Shown: positions 1 through 9,000 of the stretch, piece by piece
Numbering within the stretch: position 1 is the first letter of the stretch
Layout of the letters: each line of letters opens with the position of its first letter
From: JAHOYW01 sp964515915
GTDB taxonomy: Bacteria; Verrucomicrobiota; Lentisphaeria; Victivallales; Victivallaceae
NCBI GenBank assembly: GCA_964515915.1
Contig: CAZEXM010000070.1
Location: 1-14,523, forward strand
Reading direction: 5' to 3'
Length of the DNA stretch: 14,523 nucleotides
Notes under the pieces: generated by a model
The model's input: only the letters and a program-made list of their open reading frames with translations
Database searches by the model: none
What the model was told of the DNA's origin: nothing
Position numbers and translations under genes: made by a program

Positions 1-22
1 TTAAGTCGTTGATAGTCAACAC
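1..22 (-). CDS. possible start of a further minus-strand gene, cut by the window edge
   Basis: Reading the minus strand past the arnD stop, an A-rich run ends in AAAGG (bases 24-28) and is followed by GTG (base 22) and in-frame TTG (base 19). The frame stays open to the window edge and reads M-L-T-I-N-D-L. The position, 27 bases after arnD, and the purine-rich stretch suggest the next gene of the arn operon. The spacing is poor, at 1 base for GTG and 4 for TTG, and seven codons cannot identify a product. It may be nothing. A small inverted repeat (GTTGA and TCAAC, bases 8-20) overlaps it. Confidence 0.22.
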
Positions 23-49
23 GCCTTTTTTTTACCTGCGGAAGTTGGG

Positions 50-940
50 CTAAGCCTGAACGCCCAGCCAGCCTTCGCGGCCTGGAAATGCTTCCCGCAC
101 GACCCGGCCTTCAGGAATATCGCCCGCTTCATTAACCAACTCACCCAGGGTTGCAAAAGCCCAGCCGTCTTTCTGCGCGCGGATTATATACTGCTCAAAC
201 ATTTCCAGACATTTGCCGCCTTCGGCTTCGGCGTGAATAGTTAAAACATTCAATTTCCCCGGCCTGAGCCGGGAAAGCATGAAATCATTGTAGTTGTCAT
301 TGTTTATACCGTCGCGTCCGAGGACTTCGTCATAAGTCGGCATGGTTACGGGAACCTGCACTTGCTCCAAAGCTTTGCCGTTGACCACCGGGCGGAAAAT
401 AAACTCACCACGGCAATCACTGTTGTAAGTAAACGGCTGTTTGGCTTTTGCTTCGAGCAAAGCATCGGTGCAGCGCCACCCCGGAACCGCGGAACTTACC
501 GGGCTTTGTCCGCAAATATCAGTCAGGCGGTTGACGCCCTTAGTTAAAAGCACTTCTATTTGTCGCGGCGGCATTTTATCGATTTTCGCCTGAACGCGGT
601 GATGATCCCAGGCATGCAGGCCGATTTCGTGCCCGACGTCGAAGCTGTCTTTAATGACATATCCGAGACGTCTGCCAATCTGCAGACCCGGCCACATTGT
701 GCCCATGAAAATAATTTCAGGCCCGTAAAGCCCGGCGGCATTGGTCCGCAGCATTTTCCACGCGAAAGCCGGCTTCAACATGCGCCGGAGATGACGTCCC
801 ATATTGTCGGGCCCCACTGAAAAATAATAACTGGCTTTAATGCCGTACTTGTTAAATAAAGCATTCAGAGTAGGAACGCCCGTTTTCGTGCCGCGAAAAG
901 TGTCGACATCAACTCTCAGGCCGATTTTTTTATCACTCAT
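50..940 (-). CDS. arnD: ArnD-like deformylase of undecaprenyl-phosphate 4-formamido-L-arabinose
   Basis: A NodB/polysaccharide-deacetylase-fold enzyme. In the Arn pathway it removes the formyl group from undecaprenyl-phosphate-4-deoxy-4-formamido-L-arabinose at the inner membrane, giving the lipid donor used by ArnT. At 296 residues it matches the length I recall for E. coli ArnD, and the signature blocks are present: LRVDVDTFRG (8-17, acidic residues D11 and D13), FSVGPDNMGRHL (40-51), GLHAWDHH (107-114, metal-ligand candidates H109 and H113), YNSDCRG (172-178), TIHAE (234-238) and GREGWLG at the C-terminus. No signal peptide is seen. The ATG overlaps the end of arnT by 8 bases (ATGAGTGA), so translation is probably coupled. 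The stop is TAG. The arn context and the full-length motif match make a generic chitin-deacetylase role unlikely. Confidence 0.93.
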   Translation of the reverse strand: MSDKKIGLRVDVDTFRGTKTGVPTLNALFNKYGIKASYYFSVGPDNMGRHLRRMLKPAFAWKMLRTNAAGLYGPEIIFMGTMWPGLQIGRRLGYVIKDSFDVGHEIGLHAWDHHRVQAKIDKMPPRQIEVLLTKGVNRLTDICGQSPVSSAVPGWRCTDALLEAKAKQPFTYNSDCRGEFIFRPVVNGKALEQVQVPVTMPTYDEVLGRDGINNDNYNDFMLSRLRPGKLNVLTIHAEAEGGKCLEMFEQYIIRAQKDGWAFATLGELVNEAGDIPEGRVVREAFPGREGWLGVQA

Positions 941-2585
941 GTTTCATTATCCAGTATTTTCTGTGCCGCAGTTTAAACTCTTTTTCCATCTTAAAGCCGG
1001 ATTTGAGAAATAATTCCGAATAATTTCTATTGGTCAGCACAATCATGTTCGGAATTGTTTTCGTGCTTTTAAAATCAAATTGCGGACAGTTGATGCCTAA
1101 ATAAAACAGCGCCGCGCCGCTTTCGCGTTCAATCGGCCGGTAAAGATATAAAACTTTACCCGTTTTTATTTGTTCTCCACAATAAGTAAATATCGTATGA
1201 TAAGATTTCTGTTGATTTTTCATCGCCCGCCCGATAGTATCTATACTGATATATGCAGCAGCCAACCCGATTAATAATGCCAGGCAGATTCTACCCGCTT
1301 GTTTGCGGCGCGTTGCGTCCGCGATCCAAAATCTACAAAAAATCATCAGGGCCGGAGCAAGATAAATACTCCAGTGCATTTTAGACAATAAGGCACTAAC
1401 AAAAAAGCCCAATCCACCAAGGAAAAAAGCGATAGAAAAAACGATTACGAGAATTCTAGTTATTAAACTAACATAATCCCATTTTGCGGGGAGTTTAAAT
1501 TTGTCCCGGTAAATCTGGTCGAGCATATTGGCGATTAATAAAACCTCGGCCGCATACAGCGGTAAAACATATACCTGACGTTTGCCGGCGGAAAGCATCA
1601 GGAGAAAATAAGGAATTACCAGCCAGCACAGCATAAAAAGAGATTTTTTATCCCTGTCGCGCCAAACTTTACGGATATTGAACCACAGGGCGAAAGGCAG
1701 TAAAATTGTCCAGGGCTGGAGCTGCTCGAACAATTTCGGCAGGTAATACCAGAATGGTTCAACATGTTCGGCATACGAACCGCTGAAGCGTCCGAAATTG
1801 TTTGTCCAGACCACCGTTTCAACTGCTTCATAGCCGGATTTTCCGTACAGCGCCCAAATCCACAAGGCTATGGGAATAAAGCTTAAAACAGCTCCGGCAG
1901 ACAGATATATCCAGCGCCTTAAGTTAAATTTTTTCTCTATATAAAAATCATCAACCGCCAGATAAAAAAATAATGCCGAACCCGGTATCGCCAGGCCGAT
2001 AAGCCCCTTGGAAAAGATGGCCCCGCCCAGTGCCGTAATAAAGAAAATAAACCACAGGCTTATGTTTTTCGCTTTTTTTGAACGGCAAAGTTCCCAGAAC
2101 GCCCACATCGCGAAAGCGATGAAGGCCGCCAGGAACATGTCGATCATACATTTGCGGCCGTAATTCCAGTATTGCGCCGCGCTCGATAAAAGCACCACCG
2201 ACAACATTGCGCCGAAGCCGGACATGCCCAACCCGCGCGCCAAAGCAAACAGGGAAAGCACTCCCAGAAATGCCGCCACCGCCGAGGGCAGTTTTGCCGC
2301 AAACGGCGTTCGTCCGAATGCCTGCATTGACCAGGCATCCGCCCAGAAATAAAGCGGCGGTTTTTCGAGAAAGGGCTTATTATTGAGTTTGGGTTCCACC
2401 CAGTTGCCGTTAATGAAGGTTTCAGCGGCAATCCCCGCGACGCGCGGCTCGTCCCCACCGGCGAGACGGCGGCTGCCCAGGCCGATAAAAAAAACCGCAA
2501 AAGCGAACAAAGCCGCTATTATAAAATAACGGCGAGGGCTGGTCTGTCCGATCAGCTCTTTGAATTTATCCAGTGCTGTACTCAT
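933..2585 (-). CDS. arnT: ArnT-like polytopic aminoarabinose (lipid A) glycosyltransferase
   Basis: A GT-C-fold membrane glycosyltransferase of the GT39/GT83 type. ArnT moves 4-amino-4-deoxy-L-arabinose from undecaprenyl phosphate to lipid A phosphate on the periplasmic face. The protein has 550 residues, as in E. coli ArnT. It has a first membrane segment at about 20-37 and then the periplasmic acidic loop GGDEPR (D45, E46), equivalent to the PDE motif of ArnT. EKPPLYFW follows (74-81), then about ten more hydrophobic segments, including SKGLIGLAIPG and an SAGKRQVYVLPLY stretch, and a soluble C-terminal domain. Similarity outside these motifs is looser than for ArnA and ArnD, so the acceptor is inferred from the neighbours. 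It begins 14 bases after arnA, with only a weak AGG upstream, and overlaps arnD by 8 bases. A different lipid-linked-sugar transferase remains possible. Confidence 0.82.
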   Translation of the reverse strand: MSTALDKFKELIGQTSPRRYFIIAALFAFAVFFIGLGSRRLAGGDEPRVAGIAAETFINGNWVEPKLNNKPFLEKPPLYFWADAWSMQAFGRTPFAAKLPSAVAAFLGVLSLFALARGLGMSGFGAMLSVVLLSSAAQYWNYGRKCMIDMFLAAFIAFAMWAFWELCRSKKAKNISLWFIFFITALGGAIFSKGLIGLAIPGSALFFYLAVDDFYIEKKFNLRRWIYLSAGAVLSFIPIALWIWALYGKSGYEAVETVVWTNNFGRFSGSYAEHVEPFWYYLPKLFEQLQPWTILLPFALWFNIRKVWRDRDKKSLFMLCWLVIPYFLLMLSAGKRQVYVLPLYAAEVLLIANMLDQIYRDKFKLPAKWDYVSLITRILVIVFSIAFFLGGLGFFVSALLSKMHWSIYLAPALMIFCRFWIADATRRKQAGRICLALLIGLAAAYISIDTIGRAMKNQQKSYHTIFTYCGEQIKTGKVLYLYRPIERESGAALFYLGINCPQFDFKSTKTIPNMIVLTNRNYSELFLKSGFKMEKEFKLRHRKYWIMKHE

Positions 2586-2599
2586 AAGCGCAGGGCCTG

Positions 2600-4600
2600 T
2601 TAATCGTCATGCAAATTGAATTCACCACAGGAAACAGCCTCGTCAAGAAAGAAATTCAATGTTGTTTTGATGGATTCCTTCAAACCGATTTCCGGTTCCC
2701 AGCCTAAAAGCTTTTTAGCGTTTTTGATACTTGGAACGCGATGTTGAACATCCTGGTAGCCCTTGCCGTAAAACTCGCCGCTGTCCACTACCAGATAACC
2801 GGCGAAGGGCGGGAATTTATCCCGGTCGGGGTGTTTGTCGAAGACTTCAACGAGCATTTCAGCCATGCGTTTGATGCTTTCCTCGTTTTCAGGATAGCCA
2901 ATATTAATAATTTCGCCGTCGCACTTGCCGCCTTTGTTTTCAATGATGCGGTACAAGGCTTCAATACCTTCCGAGAAGTCGACGAAAGCACGTTTTTGTT
3001 CACCGCCGTCAACCAGTTGAATCGGCGAACCTTGGACGAGATTCAAAATCAACTGGGTAATAGCGCGGGAACTGCCGATGCGGGCGGAACTCAAACTGTC
3101 CAGGCGGGGACCGATCCAGTTAAAGGGACGAAACAAAGTGAAATTGAGCTGGCCTTTAGCGCCGTAAGCCCAGATTACCCGGTCCAGCAATTGTTTGGAA
3201 GTGGAGTAAATCCAACGCTGCATGCGGATAGGGCCGGTAACCAGCGGCGATTCATGTTCTTCGAACTGAGGATCCTGACACATGCCGTAAACTTCAGAAG
3301 TAGACGGGAAAATTACCCGTTTATTGTATTTCACGCAGTAGCGGACAATACGCAGGTTTTCTTCAAAATCAAGTTCAAATACCCGCAGAGGATTGCGCGT
3401 ATATTCAATCGGGGTGGCGATGGCCACCAGCGGCAGAATAATATCACATTTGCGGATGTGATACTCAATCCAGTCACGATGAATGGAAATATCGCCTTCG
3501 CGGAAATGGAATCCGGGTTTGTCCAGGAGATGAGTTACATAATTTGAACGCAAGTCCATGCCGTAAACTTCATACTTGCCGCCGGCCAGCAGACGGTCGC
3601 TTAAATGACTGCCGATAAAACCGTTGACGCCGAGAATTAAAACACTTTTCCGGCGCGCGGCTTCTTTGGCCACCCGCGGATTGCAGCCGAAAACCGTATT
3701 CTTGACAATACGGGCATCCCGCGCAAATTGGGCGCCGGCAGTTAAAACACCATCCGCAAGCTGCGCGGTTTCCACTTGAATCGCGCCTTTACCGCAGGCA
3801 ACAAGCAGCGGGCTGGCGCTAATCACTGTTCCCGGAGCCGCTCCGGAGCTGTTTTCAACTGTAGAGACATTCCAGAAGATACATTTGCGGTCGCCCATAA
3901 AGCTGAAAGCACCCGGATAAGGAGACGTAAGCGCCCGCACCAGATTGCGGATAGTCGCGGCGGTTTGCTGCCAGTCGATTTCACCGTCGGCGGGGCCGCG
4001 CCCGCCGAAATAAGTCGCGTCCTCATTGCTCTGCGGAATGCTGGGAGCGGTGCCGGCTTTGATTGCGGGAAGAGTTTTAGCAAGCAGTTCACTTGCCGCT
4101 TTCGCGGCTTTAAGGTGCAGGGTTTTAGCTGTATCACAATCTTCAATAGCGATTCTTTTCTGGGCGATGATATTACCGGCGTCAGCTTTGGCGGTCATAT
4201 AATGCAAAGTTACGCCGCTTTCGCTTTCACCGTTGATCAGGGCCCAGTTAATCGGCACGCGCCCGCGATATTTAGGCAGCAATGAACCATGCAGATTAAT
4301 ACAGCCTTTGGGAGGAATACTCAACAAATCAGCTTTCAGCAGGTTACGGTAGTAAAATGAAAAGATTATTTCCGGCTGCATAGCGCGGATACGCCCGGTC
4401 CAGACCGGATGATTCACATCTTCCGGCGCGTATACCGGAATGCCTTTGCCGGAAGCCAGTTCCGCCACCGAATTAAACCAGATATTTTCTTCCGGCTTGT
4501 CTTTGTGCGTAAAAACAGCAGCAATTTCAAATCCCCCGGCAAGTAATGCTTCAATCCCGGCACAACCGATATTATGATATCCCATTACGACACATTTCAT
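2600..4600 (-). CDS. arnA: bifunctional ArnA: UDP-Ara4N formyltransferase and UDP-glucuronate decarboxylase
   Basis: A cytoplasmic two-domain enzyme. The C-terminal half oxidatively decarboxylates UDP-glucuronate to UDP-4-keto-pentose. The N-terminal half formylates UDP-4-amino-4-deoxy-L-arabinose using 10-formyl-tetrahydrofolate. I place the start at the ATG at base 4600, giving 666 residues and MKCVVMGYHN. This aligns with the E. coli start, and a GGAG lies 7 bases upstream. The in-frame TTG six bases earlier is rejected. With this start the formyltransferase catalytic set is N102, H104 (INLHGSLLPKYRGR) and D140. The short-chain dehydrogenase half begins near residue 317, with Rossmann motif GVNGFIGSH, PSTSEVYGM (S435, E436), RWIYSTSK (Y465, K469) and LFRPFNWIGPRLD. 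R621 corresponds to E. coli R619. All expected catalytic residues are present. First gene of the arnA-arnT-arnD set; arnB, which acts between the two ArnA reactions, is not in the window. Confidence 0.96.
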   Translation of the reverse strand: MKCVVMGYHNIGCAGIEALLAGGFEIAAVFTHKDKPEENIWFNSVAELASGKGIPVYAPEDVNHPVWTGRIRAMQPEIIFSFYYRNLLKADLLSIPPKGCINLHGSLLPKYRGRVPINWALINGESESGVTLHYMTAKADAGNIIAQKRIAIEDCDTAKTLHLKAAKAASELLAKTLPAIKAGTAPSIPQSNEDATYFGGRGPADGEIDWQQTAATIRNLVRALTSPYPGAFSFMGDRKCIFWNVSTVENSSGAAPGTVISASPLLVACGKGAIQVETAQLADGVLTAGAQFARDARIVKNTVFGCNPRVAKEAARRKSVLILGVNGFIGSHLSDRLLAGGKYEVYGMDLRSNYVTHLLDKPGFHFREGDISIHRDWIEYHIRKCDIILPLVAIATPIEYTRNPLRVFELDFEENLRIVRYCVKYNKRVIFPSTSEVYGMCQDPQFEEHESPLVTGPIRMQRWIYSTSKQLLDRVIWAYGAKGQLNFTLFRPFNWIGPRLDSLSSARIGSSRAITQLILNLVQGSPIQLVDGGEQKRAFVDFSEGIEALYRIIENKGGKCDGEIINIGYPENEESIKRMAEMLVEVFDKHPDRDKFPPFAGYLVVDSGEFYGKGYQDVQHRVPSIKNAKKLLGWEPEIGLKESIKTTLNFFLDEAVSCGEFNLHDD

Positions 4601-4607
4601 TGTCAAA

Positions 4608-4611
4608 CTCC
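4608..4611 (-). promoter_or_regulatory. ribosome binding site of arnA (GGAG)
   Basis: GGAG on the minus strand stands 7 bases before the ATG at 4600 but only 1 base before the alternative TTG at 4606. It therefore decides the start of arnA in favour of the ATG. Confidence 0.75.
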
Positions 4612-4655
4612 AGATATATTTTATTTAAAATCAAAAAAATTAATATTTATAAGTG

Positions 4656-4718
4656 AATCGAAAAACAGTAAATAACATAACAGAATAAAAGGACTTTTCT
4701 AATTATCCAATCGAAAAA
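4656..4718 (-). repeat. 10-bp direct repeat (TTTTTCGATT) in the AT-rich arnA leader
   Basis: The 144-bp gap between the upstream lipoprotein gene and arnA is very AT-rich. On the minus strand TTTTTCGATT occurs twice, at 4718-4709 and 4665-4656, 53 bp start to start, which is about five helical turns. This could be a regulator's paired site, but such AT-rich words recur by chance. I see no convincing -35/-10 pair and no stem-loop terminator in the gap, so arnA may have its own unrecognised promoter or be read from the lipoprotein gene. Confidence 0.3.
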
Positions 4719-4744
4719 GTTAAAAAATGCATTTGCGCTTCGTA

Positions 4745-5311
4745 TTATTGAGCAAAACGGCTCGAGCCGTGCAGGTAGCTTTTGCGCTTTTTTTTATACT
4801 TTTTTACGGCTTTTTTAAGTTTTTCTTTATTGACCAGAAATAAAACTTTAGCCTGAATTTCATACTGTTCAATCGCGGTAGTTTTAAGGGGGACAGTTTT
4901 AACGAAGGAATCAGTATAAATAGGGGTCCCGTCGGGGCGGTTGGCGGTTACCGCCCAGGAGCCGACCGGGCCGCTGTAATTTTCCTGTTTCGGAAGTATC
5001 ATCACACCGGTTTTGACGCGCTTGAAAAGTATAACTTCAATGGCGTTGGCCCCGAACTCACGAGCTTTTTCTATAAGTTCCGCTTTAACATCTTCCGTAT
5101 TAGACCCGTCGGGAGCTGTAATTACCCCGCGTCCAAGAATTTTATATGTATCCGGCGGAACCTCGTCTTTGGAATTGTAAAAAGCAACAACCTGATCAGG
5201 TTTCAGCGGTGTAAGTTTCTGCCCTACATAGTCAAATTGTGTGCAGCCGTTCCCCAGATACATAAGCATCACGCCGGCGCTGACGATAAATATTGTTTTA
5301 ATCCTGTTCAT
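4745..5311 (-). CDS. predicted small lipoprotein of unknown function
   Basis: I do not recognise the family. With the ATG at 5311 the protein has 188 residues. It has a hydrophobic N-terminal segment (about 6-19) ending in LGNGC, with C23 the likely lipidated cysteine. The Leu sits at -4 rather than the usual -3, so the lipobox is imperfect. The middle (about 50-95) has a pattern ILGRGVITAPDGS then a helix ending EFGANAIEVI. This resembles the Gly-start, 'GANA-hydrophobic' layout of small envelope lipoproteins such as DUF4156-type, a comparison made by eye only. The C-terminus is strongly basic, with repeated lysines around 165-177. A TTG two codons upstream (5317) has better spacing from a weak GGGA and could be the start instead. 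A strong promoter candidate lies just upstream. It is divergent from the LysM lipoprotein gene and lies upstream of arnA on the same strand. Confidence 0.75.
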   Translation of the reverse strand: MNRIKTIFIVSAGVMLMYLGNGCTQFDYVGQKLTPLKPDQVVAFYNSKDEVPPDTYKILGRGVITAPDGSNTEDVKAELIEKAREFGANAIEVILFKRVKTGVMILPKQENYSGPVGSWAVTANRPDGTPIYTDSFVKTVPLKTTAIEQYEIQAKVLFLVNKEKLKKAVKKYKKKRKSYLHGSSRFAQ

Positions 5312-5344
5312 ATTCAAAAAGAAATTCCCGTTATGGATTTCCCT

Positions 5345-5373
5345 AATATAAACGGATTTGAATTCTTTTTCAA
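5345..5373 (-). promoter_or_regulatory. sigma70-type promoter candidate for the 4745-5311 lipoprotein gene
   Basis: On the minus strand TTGAAA (5373-5368, five of six to consensus) is separated by exactly 17 bases from TATATT (5350-5345, five of six). Transcription would start near 5338, leaving a leader of about 27 bases to the ATG at 5311. This is the best-formed promoter pair in the divergent gap. Confidence 0.62.
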
Positions 5374-5398
5374 GTACTGTTTTTGTTTTCTTTCAATA

Positions 5399-5426
5399 TT
5401 GCAATTATATTCAAAGCGGTTATATT
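5399..5426 (+). promoter_or_regulatory. promoter candidate for the LysM lipoprotein-aas unit
   Basis: TTGCAA (5399-5404, four of six) and TATATT (5421-5426, five of six) are 16 bases apart. The start site would be near 5433, about 45 bases before the LysM gene. It is weaker than the opposing promoter. The two promoters are back to back within the 166-bp gap, so a shared regulator is possible, but no operator is evident. Confidence 0.42.
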
Positions 5427-5477
5427 TTATGACAGGTAATCATGTCTTGAACTTTCAAAATAGTTGCAGGTGCTGTT

Positions 5478-6047
5478 ATGAAAAAGTATTTCTTTTTGTT
5501 TTCCTCATTGACCGTATTGGCTTTGCTGACGGCCTGTGAAACCCTTGATAATTCGCGGAGCAGGCAGTTCGCCGGTTCAAATCAGGATATTATCGAATTG
5601 CGCAATGAGCTTGCCGTCCTCAACAGAAAAATAGCCGATGTCCGGAATAATAATCTGCGCGTTGCAAAAAATCTGTCTTCGCTGCAAAGCCAGATAAATT
5701 ATGTGAATGAGCATAATCAGCAACAAAACAAAGCGATAAGCGCTTTGCGTCAAACGATGAAGCAGGAACGCGCCGAACGTCAGGCGGCATTGAACAGGAT
5801 AATCGAAACCGTTGCGGAACAAACCGCCGAAACAGTGAATTCAATCGCTGAACAAAGTCAGAAAACTGCGTCAACTCCCGCCCCGGCGGCGGGCGGAGCT
5901 TATTACAAGCACAAAGTCGCGCCCGGCGGGACCTTAAGCGCTATTGCCCGGGCCTATAAAGTATCCGTCAAGGATATTAAGCAGGCAAACCATATTAAAG
6001 GCGATATGATTCGCGTCGGACAGATTTTGCATATACCGAAAAAATAG
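5478..6047 (+). CDS. LysM-domain lipoprotein with coiled-coil stalk
   Basis: A 189-residue predicted lipoprotein. Basic MKK and a hydrophobic run end in the clean lipobox LLTAC (C20). After a short linker comes a long, charged, Gln/Asn-rich heptad-like helix (about 35-125), probably a trimeric or dimeric coiled coil. An Ala/Pro hinge (133-140) and one LysM domain (about 143-187: YKHKVAPGGTLSAIARAY, then VKDIKQANHIKGDMIRVGQILHIP) follow. LysM domains bind peptidoglycan, so the protein most likely tethers the outer membrane to the cell wall or positions a partner there. No catalytic domain follows, unlike NlpD-type amidase activators, which are otherwise similar in having a lipobox plus LysM. 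AGG lies upstream of the ATG, somewhat far. The aas gene follows after 43 bases and is probably co-transcribed. Confidence 0.85.
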   Translation: MKKYFFLFSSLTVLALLTACETLDNSRSRQFAGSNQDIIELRNELAVLNRKIADVRNNNLRVAKNLSSLQSQINYVNEHNQQQNKAISALRQTMKQERAERQAALNRIIETVAEQTAETVNSIAEQSQKTASTPAPAAGGAYYKHKVAPGGTLSAIARAYKVSVKDIKQANHIKGDMIRVGQILHIPKK

Positions 6048-6090
6048 ATACTTACAAGCTAATATTTACAACTGGGAGTAAAGGTCTCGC

Positions 6091-9000
6091 ATGGGGTCGA
6101 TGAATAATCTTTTACGCTCCGGACGGGGGGCGTTGTTGACGGCTTTTTTCCTGAGCTCTTTTAATGTCTGCGCGTTTTTTATTCTGATTACCCTAAGCTT
6201 TACGCATGGTTTAAACGAACGGATGGCTTTCGCGTTTTGGGCTTGTATCGTTTACCTGGCGCCTGCTTTCCTGCTGTCCGGCGCGGTTCGTTCTACGCTG
6301 GGCGGCTTTTCCCGCCGCAACGTCATAGTTTTTGCCCGTATCGGCGAAGTTTTCATTATGGGCCTGGGCTGTATAGTTCTTTTGTTTTTTCCTGAATCAA
6401 GCAGAAGCGGGGCGGCTTTATGTATTATCTTTTTGTTTGGTATTGAAAGTGCGTTTTTATATCCGGCGGCTCAGGGCATATGGCCAGATTTATTCGCGCC
6501 GGAATATTTCGCCCGGCTCTGCGGCTCCAAAATACTGCTTATTCTCGGAGGAGTAGTTTTAGGCTGTGTTATGGGAGTTTTGCTTCACTGCGCCGCGTTT
6601 TCCCGTCATGGCGTTTCGATGAATCTGCCGGCCGCGTTGTTTTTTTGCCTGAGTATTCTCAGCCTTATGTTGACGATGCGGGCTCCGGCAGGTGTGACGG
6701 ACAGTCCGCGTGAAAAGTTTAAGTTCGGAATATTCGGGCATTTAGCTGATGCCGGGAGAATGCTGTCGGGCAGGCGTTCATTACGAATTATCACTTTTAC
6801 CGAATGTTATATTTTATCAAGCATTGTTTTTATCGTGGGGGTGCTAATTGTTTTCGCAAGTAATAATCTGGAATGGCAGACAGGCTTGTGGATGTCTTGT
6901 TGTCTCATCTTCATCGCACCGCTGGCGGGTGCGGCCCTGGGAGCCGCCGGCAGCGGTTTTGCCGGGAAGCGGGGGCTTGAATTAGGCATGATGCCGCCTG
7001 CTGCCGCCGCTTTGATTCTTTTTTCAATTCTGGCGGGGGCCTTTCCCGGCCAGGCGCATATATATTCCGGAATTCAGGTTTTTATCCCGCTTTTGATATT
7101 TACATTTTTATCCGGTTTTTCAGCCGGAGCGGTTTTGACTCATTTACAGGCCTGGCAGCTGCGTTTTGTCGCCGGGAAAGACCGGAATTTATTTTGTACC
7201 TTTCGCTATTTATTGTTTTGTTCAGCGGCCGTTTTTTGCGTCGTCCTGATTTATTTATTAAACGTTTACGGCTTAAATACAATAAAACTTTTAATTTATT
7301 TTGGAATATTATCGGCTTTTTTACTGGTGACGGCCTTATGGCGGGAGCCGCAGTTTGTCATACGTTTTTTAATTTTAGTTTTAACTCATTCCATTTACCG
7401 GGTGCGGGTGTTTGAAAAAAACAAAATCCCCGATGAAGGCCCGGTTCTGCTGGTGGCCAACCACGCTTCCTTTGTTGATCACCTGCTGCTTACCTCCTGC
7501 ACGCTGCGCCCGGTACGTTTCATGATGCACGAAAGTTATTATCGTTACCGCTGGCTTTATCCCGTCATGAAATGGGCGGGAATAATAGAAGTGCCGCAGG
7601 CAAAACCCAAACAACTGCGGCAGTTATTCCAAAAAACGCACGCTATATTGCGCAACGGCGAAATACTCTGCGTTTTCCCCGAGGGCAGGATTACCCGGAA
7701 CGGCCTTATGGCGAGCTTCAAAAAAGGCCTTGGTTCAATGCTTCCCGCAGGATTGGACGTGCCGGTTCTGCCGGTTCGCATAGGCATGCTCTGGGGCAGT
7801 ATTTTCTCTAATTTCTACGGCAGGCTGAAACTGCGCTGGCCGAAAGAAATTCCGCATCCCGCGACCGTCAGTATCGGGAAACCGGTCAGTGCCGCCTCCT
7901 CCGGATATGAAATTCGACTGATTCTTTCGGAAATGGCCGCGGAAACGGAGGCTGTTCCCAACGACCGGGAACGTCCTGTTCATTCGCAATTCGCCTATAT
8001 GACGCGCAAACATCCTTTGTGTAAAATTTTCACCGAATATGATGGAAGCACCTGGAAGGAACACAGCAATTTTTCGCTTATGGTCAAAGCCGTTCTGCTC
8101 AGCCGCGAAATCAGGAAAATAACTTCTGAAGACTGCAGCTACGTCGGCGTAATGCTGCCGAACACGGCGGCGACGGCGACAGTTATATTAGCGATTCTAA
8201 TGGCTGACAAAACTCCCGCTCTTTTGAATTTCACCACTTCAAAGGCGACAGTCAGGGCGGCAATGGAAAAAGCTGACTTAACTTGTGTTTTAACCAGCAG
8301 GCGTTTTCTCAAAAAACTCAATTTTGAGCCTTATCCTGAAATGTTTATGCTTGAAAGCTTTGCCGGAAAAATTTCAAAAGCCCGCAAATTCGCTACAGTT
8401 TTGCTGGTCGCGCTGCTGCCCTGGCGTGAATTGATGAATATTATTTCACCTTTGAGCTACAATGACGTAAATCGTACTCTCGCAGTCATTTATTCCAGCG
8501 GTTCAACCGGAGAACCCAAAGGCATAATGCTTTCCCACCACAATATTAACAGTGATATTTATTCTTTCATCAGAATCGTCAACTGGCGTACGTCCGACCG
8601 GGTTATCGGTAATCTTCCAATGTTTCATTCTTTTGGTTTTTTGATAAGTTTCTGCCTGCCGATTTTACAAAGAACAAGAGTCGCGCTGGTTACCAATCCT
8701 CTTGATGCAAGGATGGTTGGATACGCCTTGAGACGCATGCAGGTAACGGTAATGATGGCGGCTCCCGGTTTTTTACAAGCATATATGCGCCGCTGTACAG
8801 TCAGGGATTTCGCTTCATTGCGCCTGGTGGTTACCGGCGCGGAACGGCTGCGCAGGGATATTTCCGAAAAATTTAAAGAATTGACCGGTTTGACTATTGC
8901 CGAAGGTTACGGCTGTACCGAATTATCGCCGGTAGTGTCAATAAATGTGTCAAATTCAATCCTTGATCTCGGCACGAGCGTCGGGAAACCAGGCAGTATC

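Noticed and set aside
8..33. Plus-strand terminator: GTTGA/TCAAC stem then eight T
   Set aside because: The stem is only 5 bp, five bases separate it from the T-run, and no plus-strand gene is seen to its left; on the minus strand the same bases look like a leader.
2741..3547. 268-codon open frame on the plus strand
   Set aside because: It lies wholly antisense to the decarboxylase half of arnA, whose motifs are intact; no ribosome site and a composition typical of a shadow frame.
4601..4606. TTG start for arnA two codons upstream
   Set aside because: GGAG would be only 1 base away; the ATG at 4600 has proper spacing and restores the numbering of the catalytic residues N102, H104 and D140.
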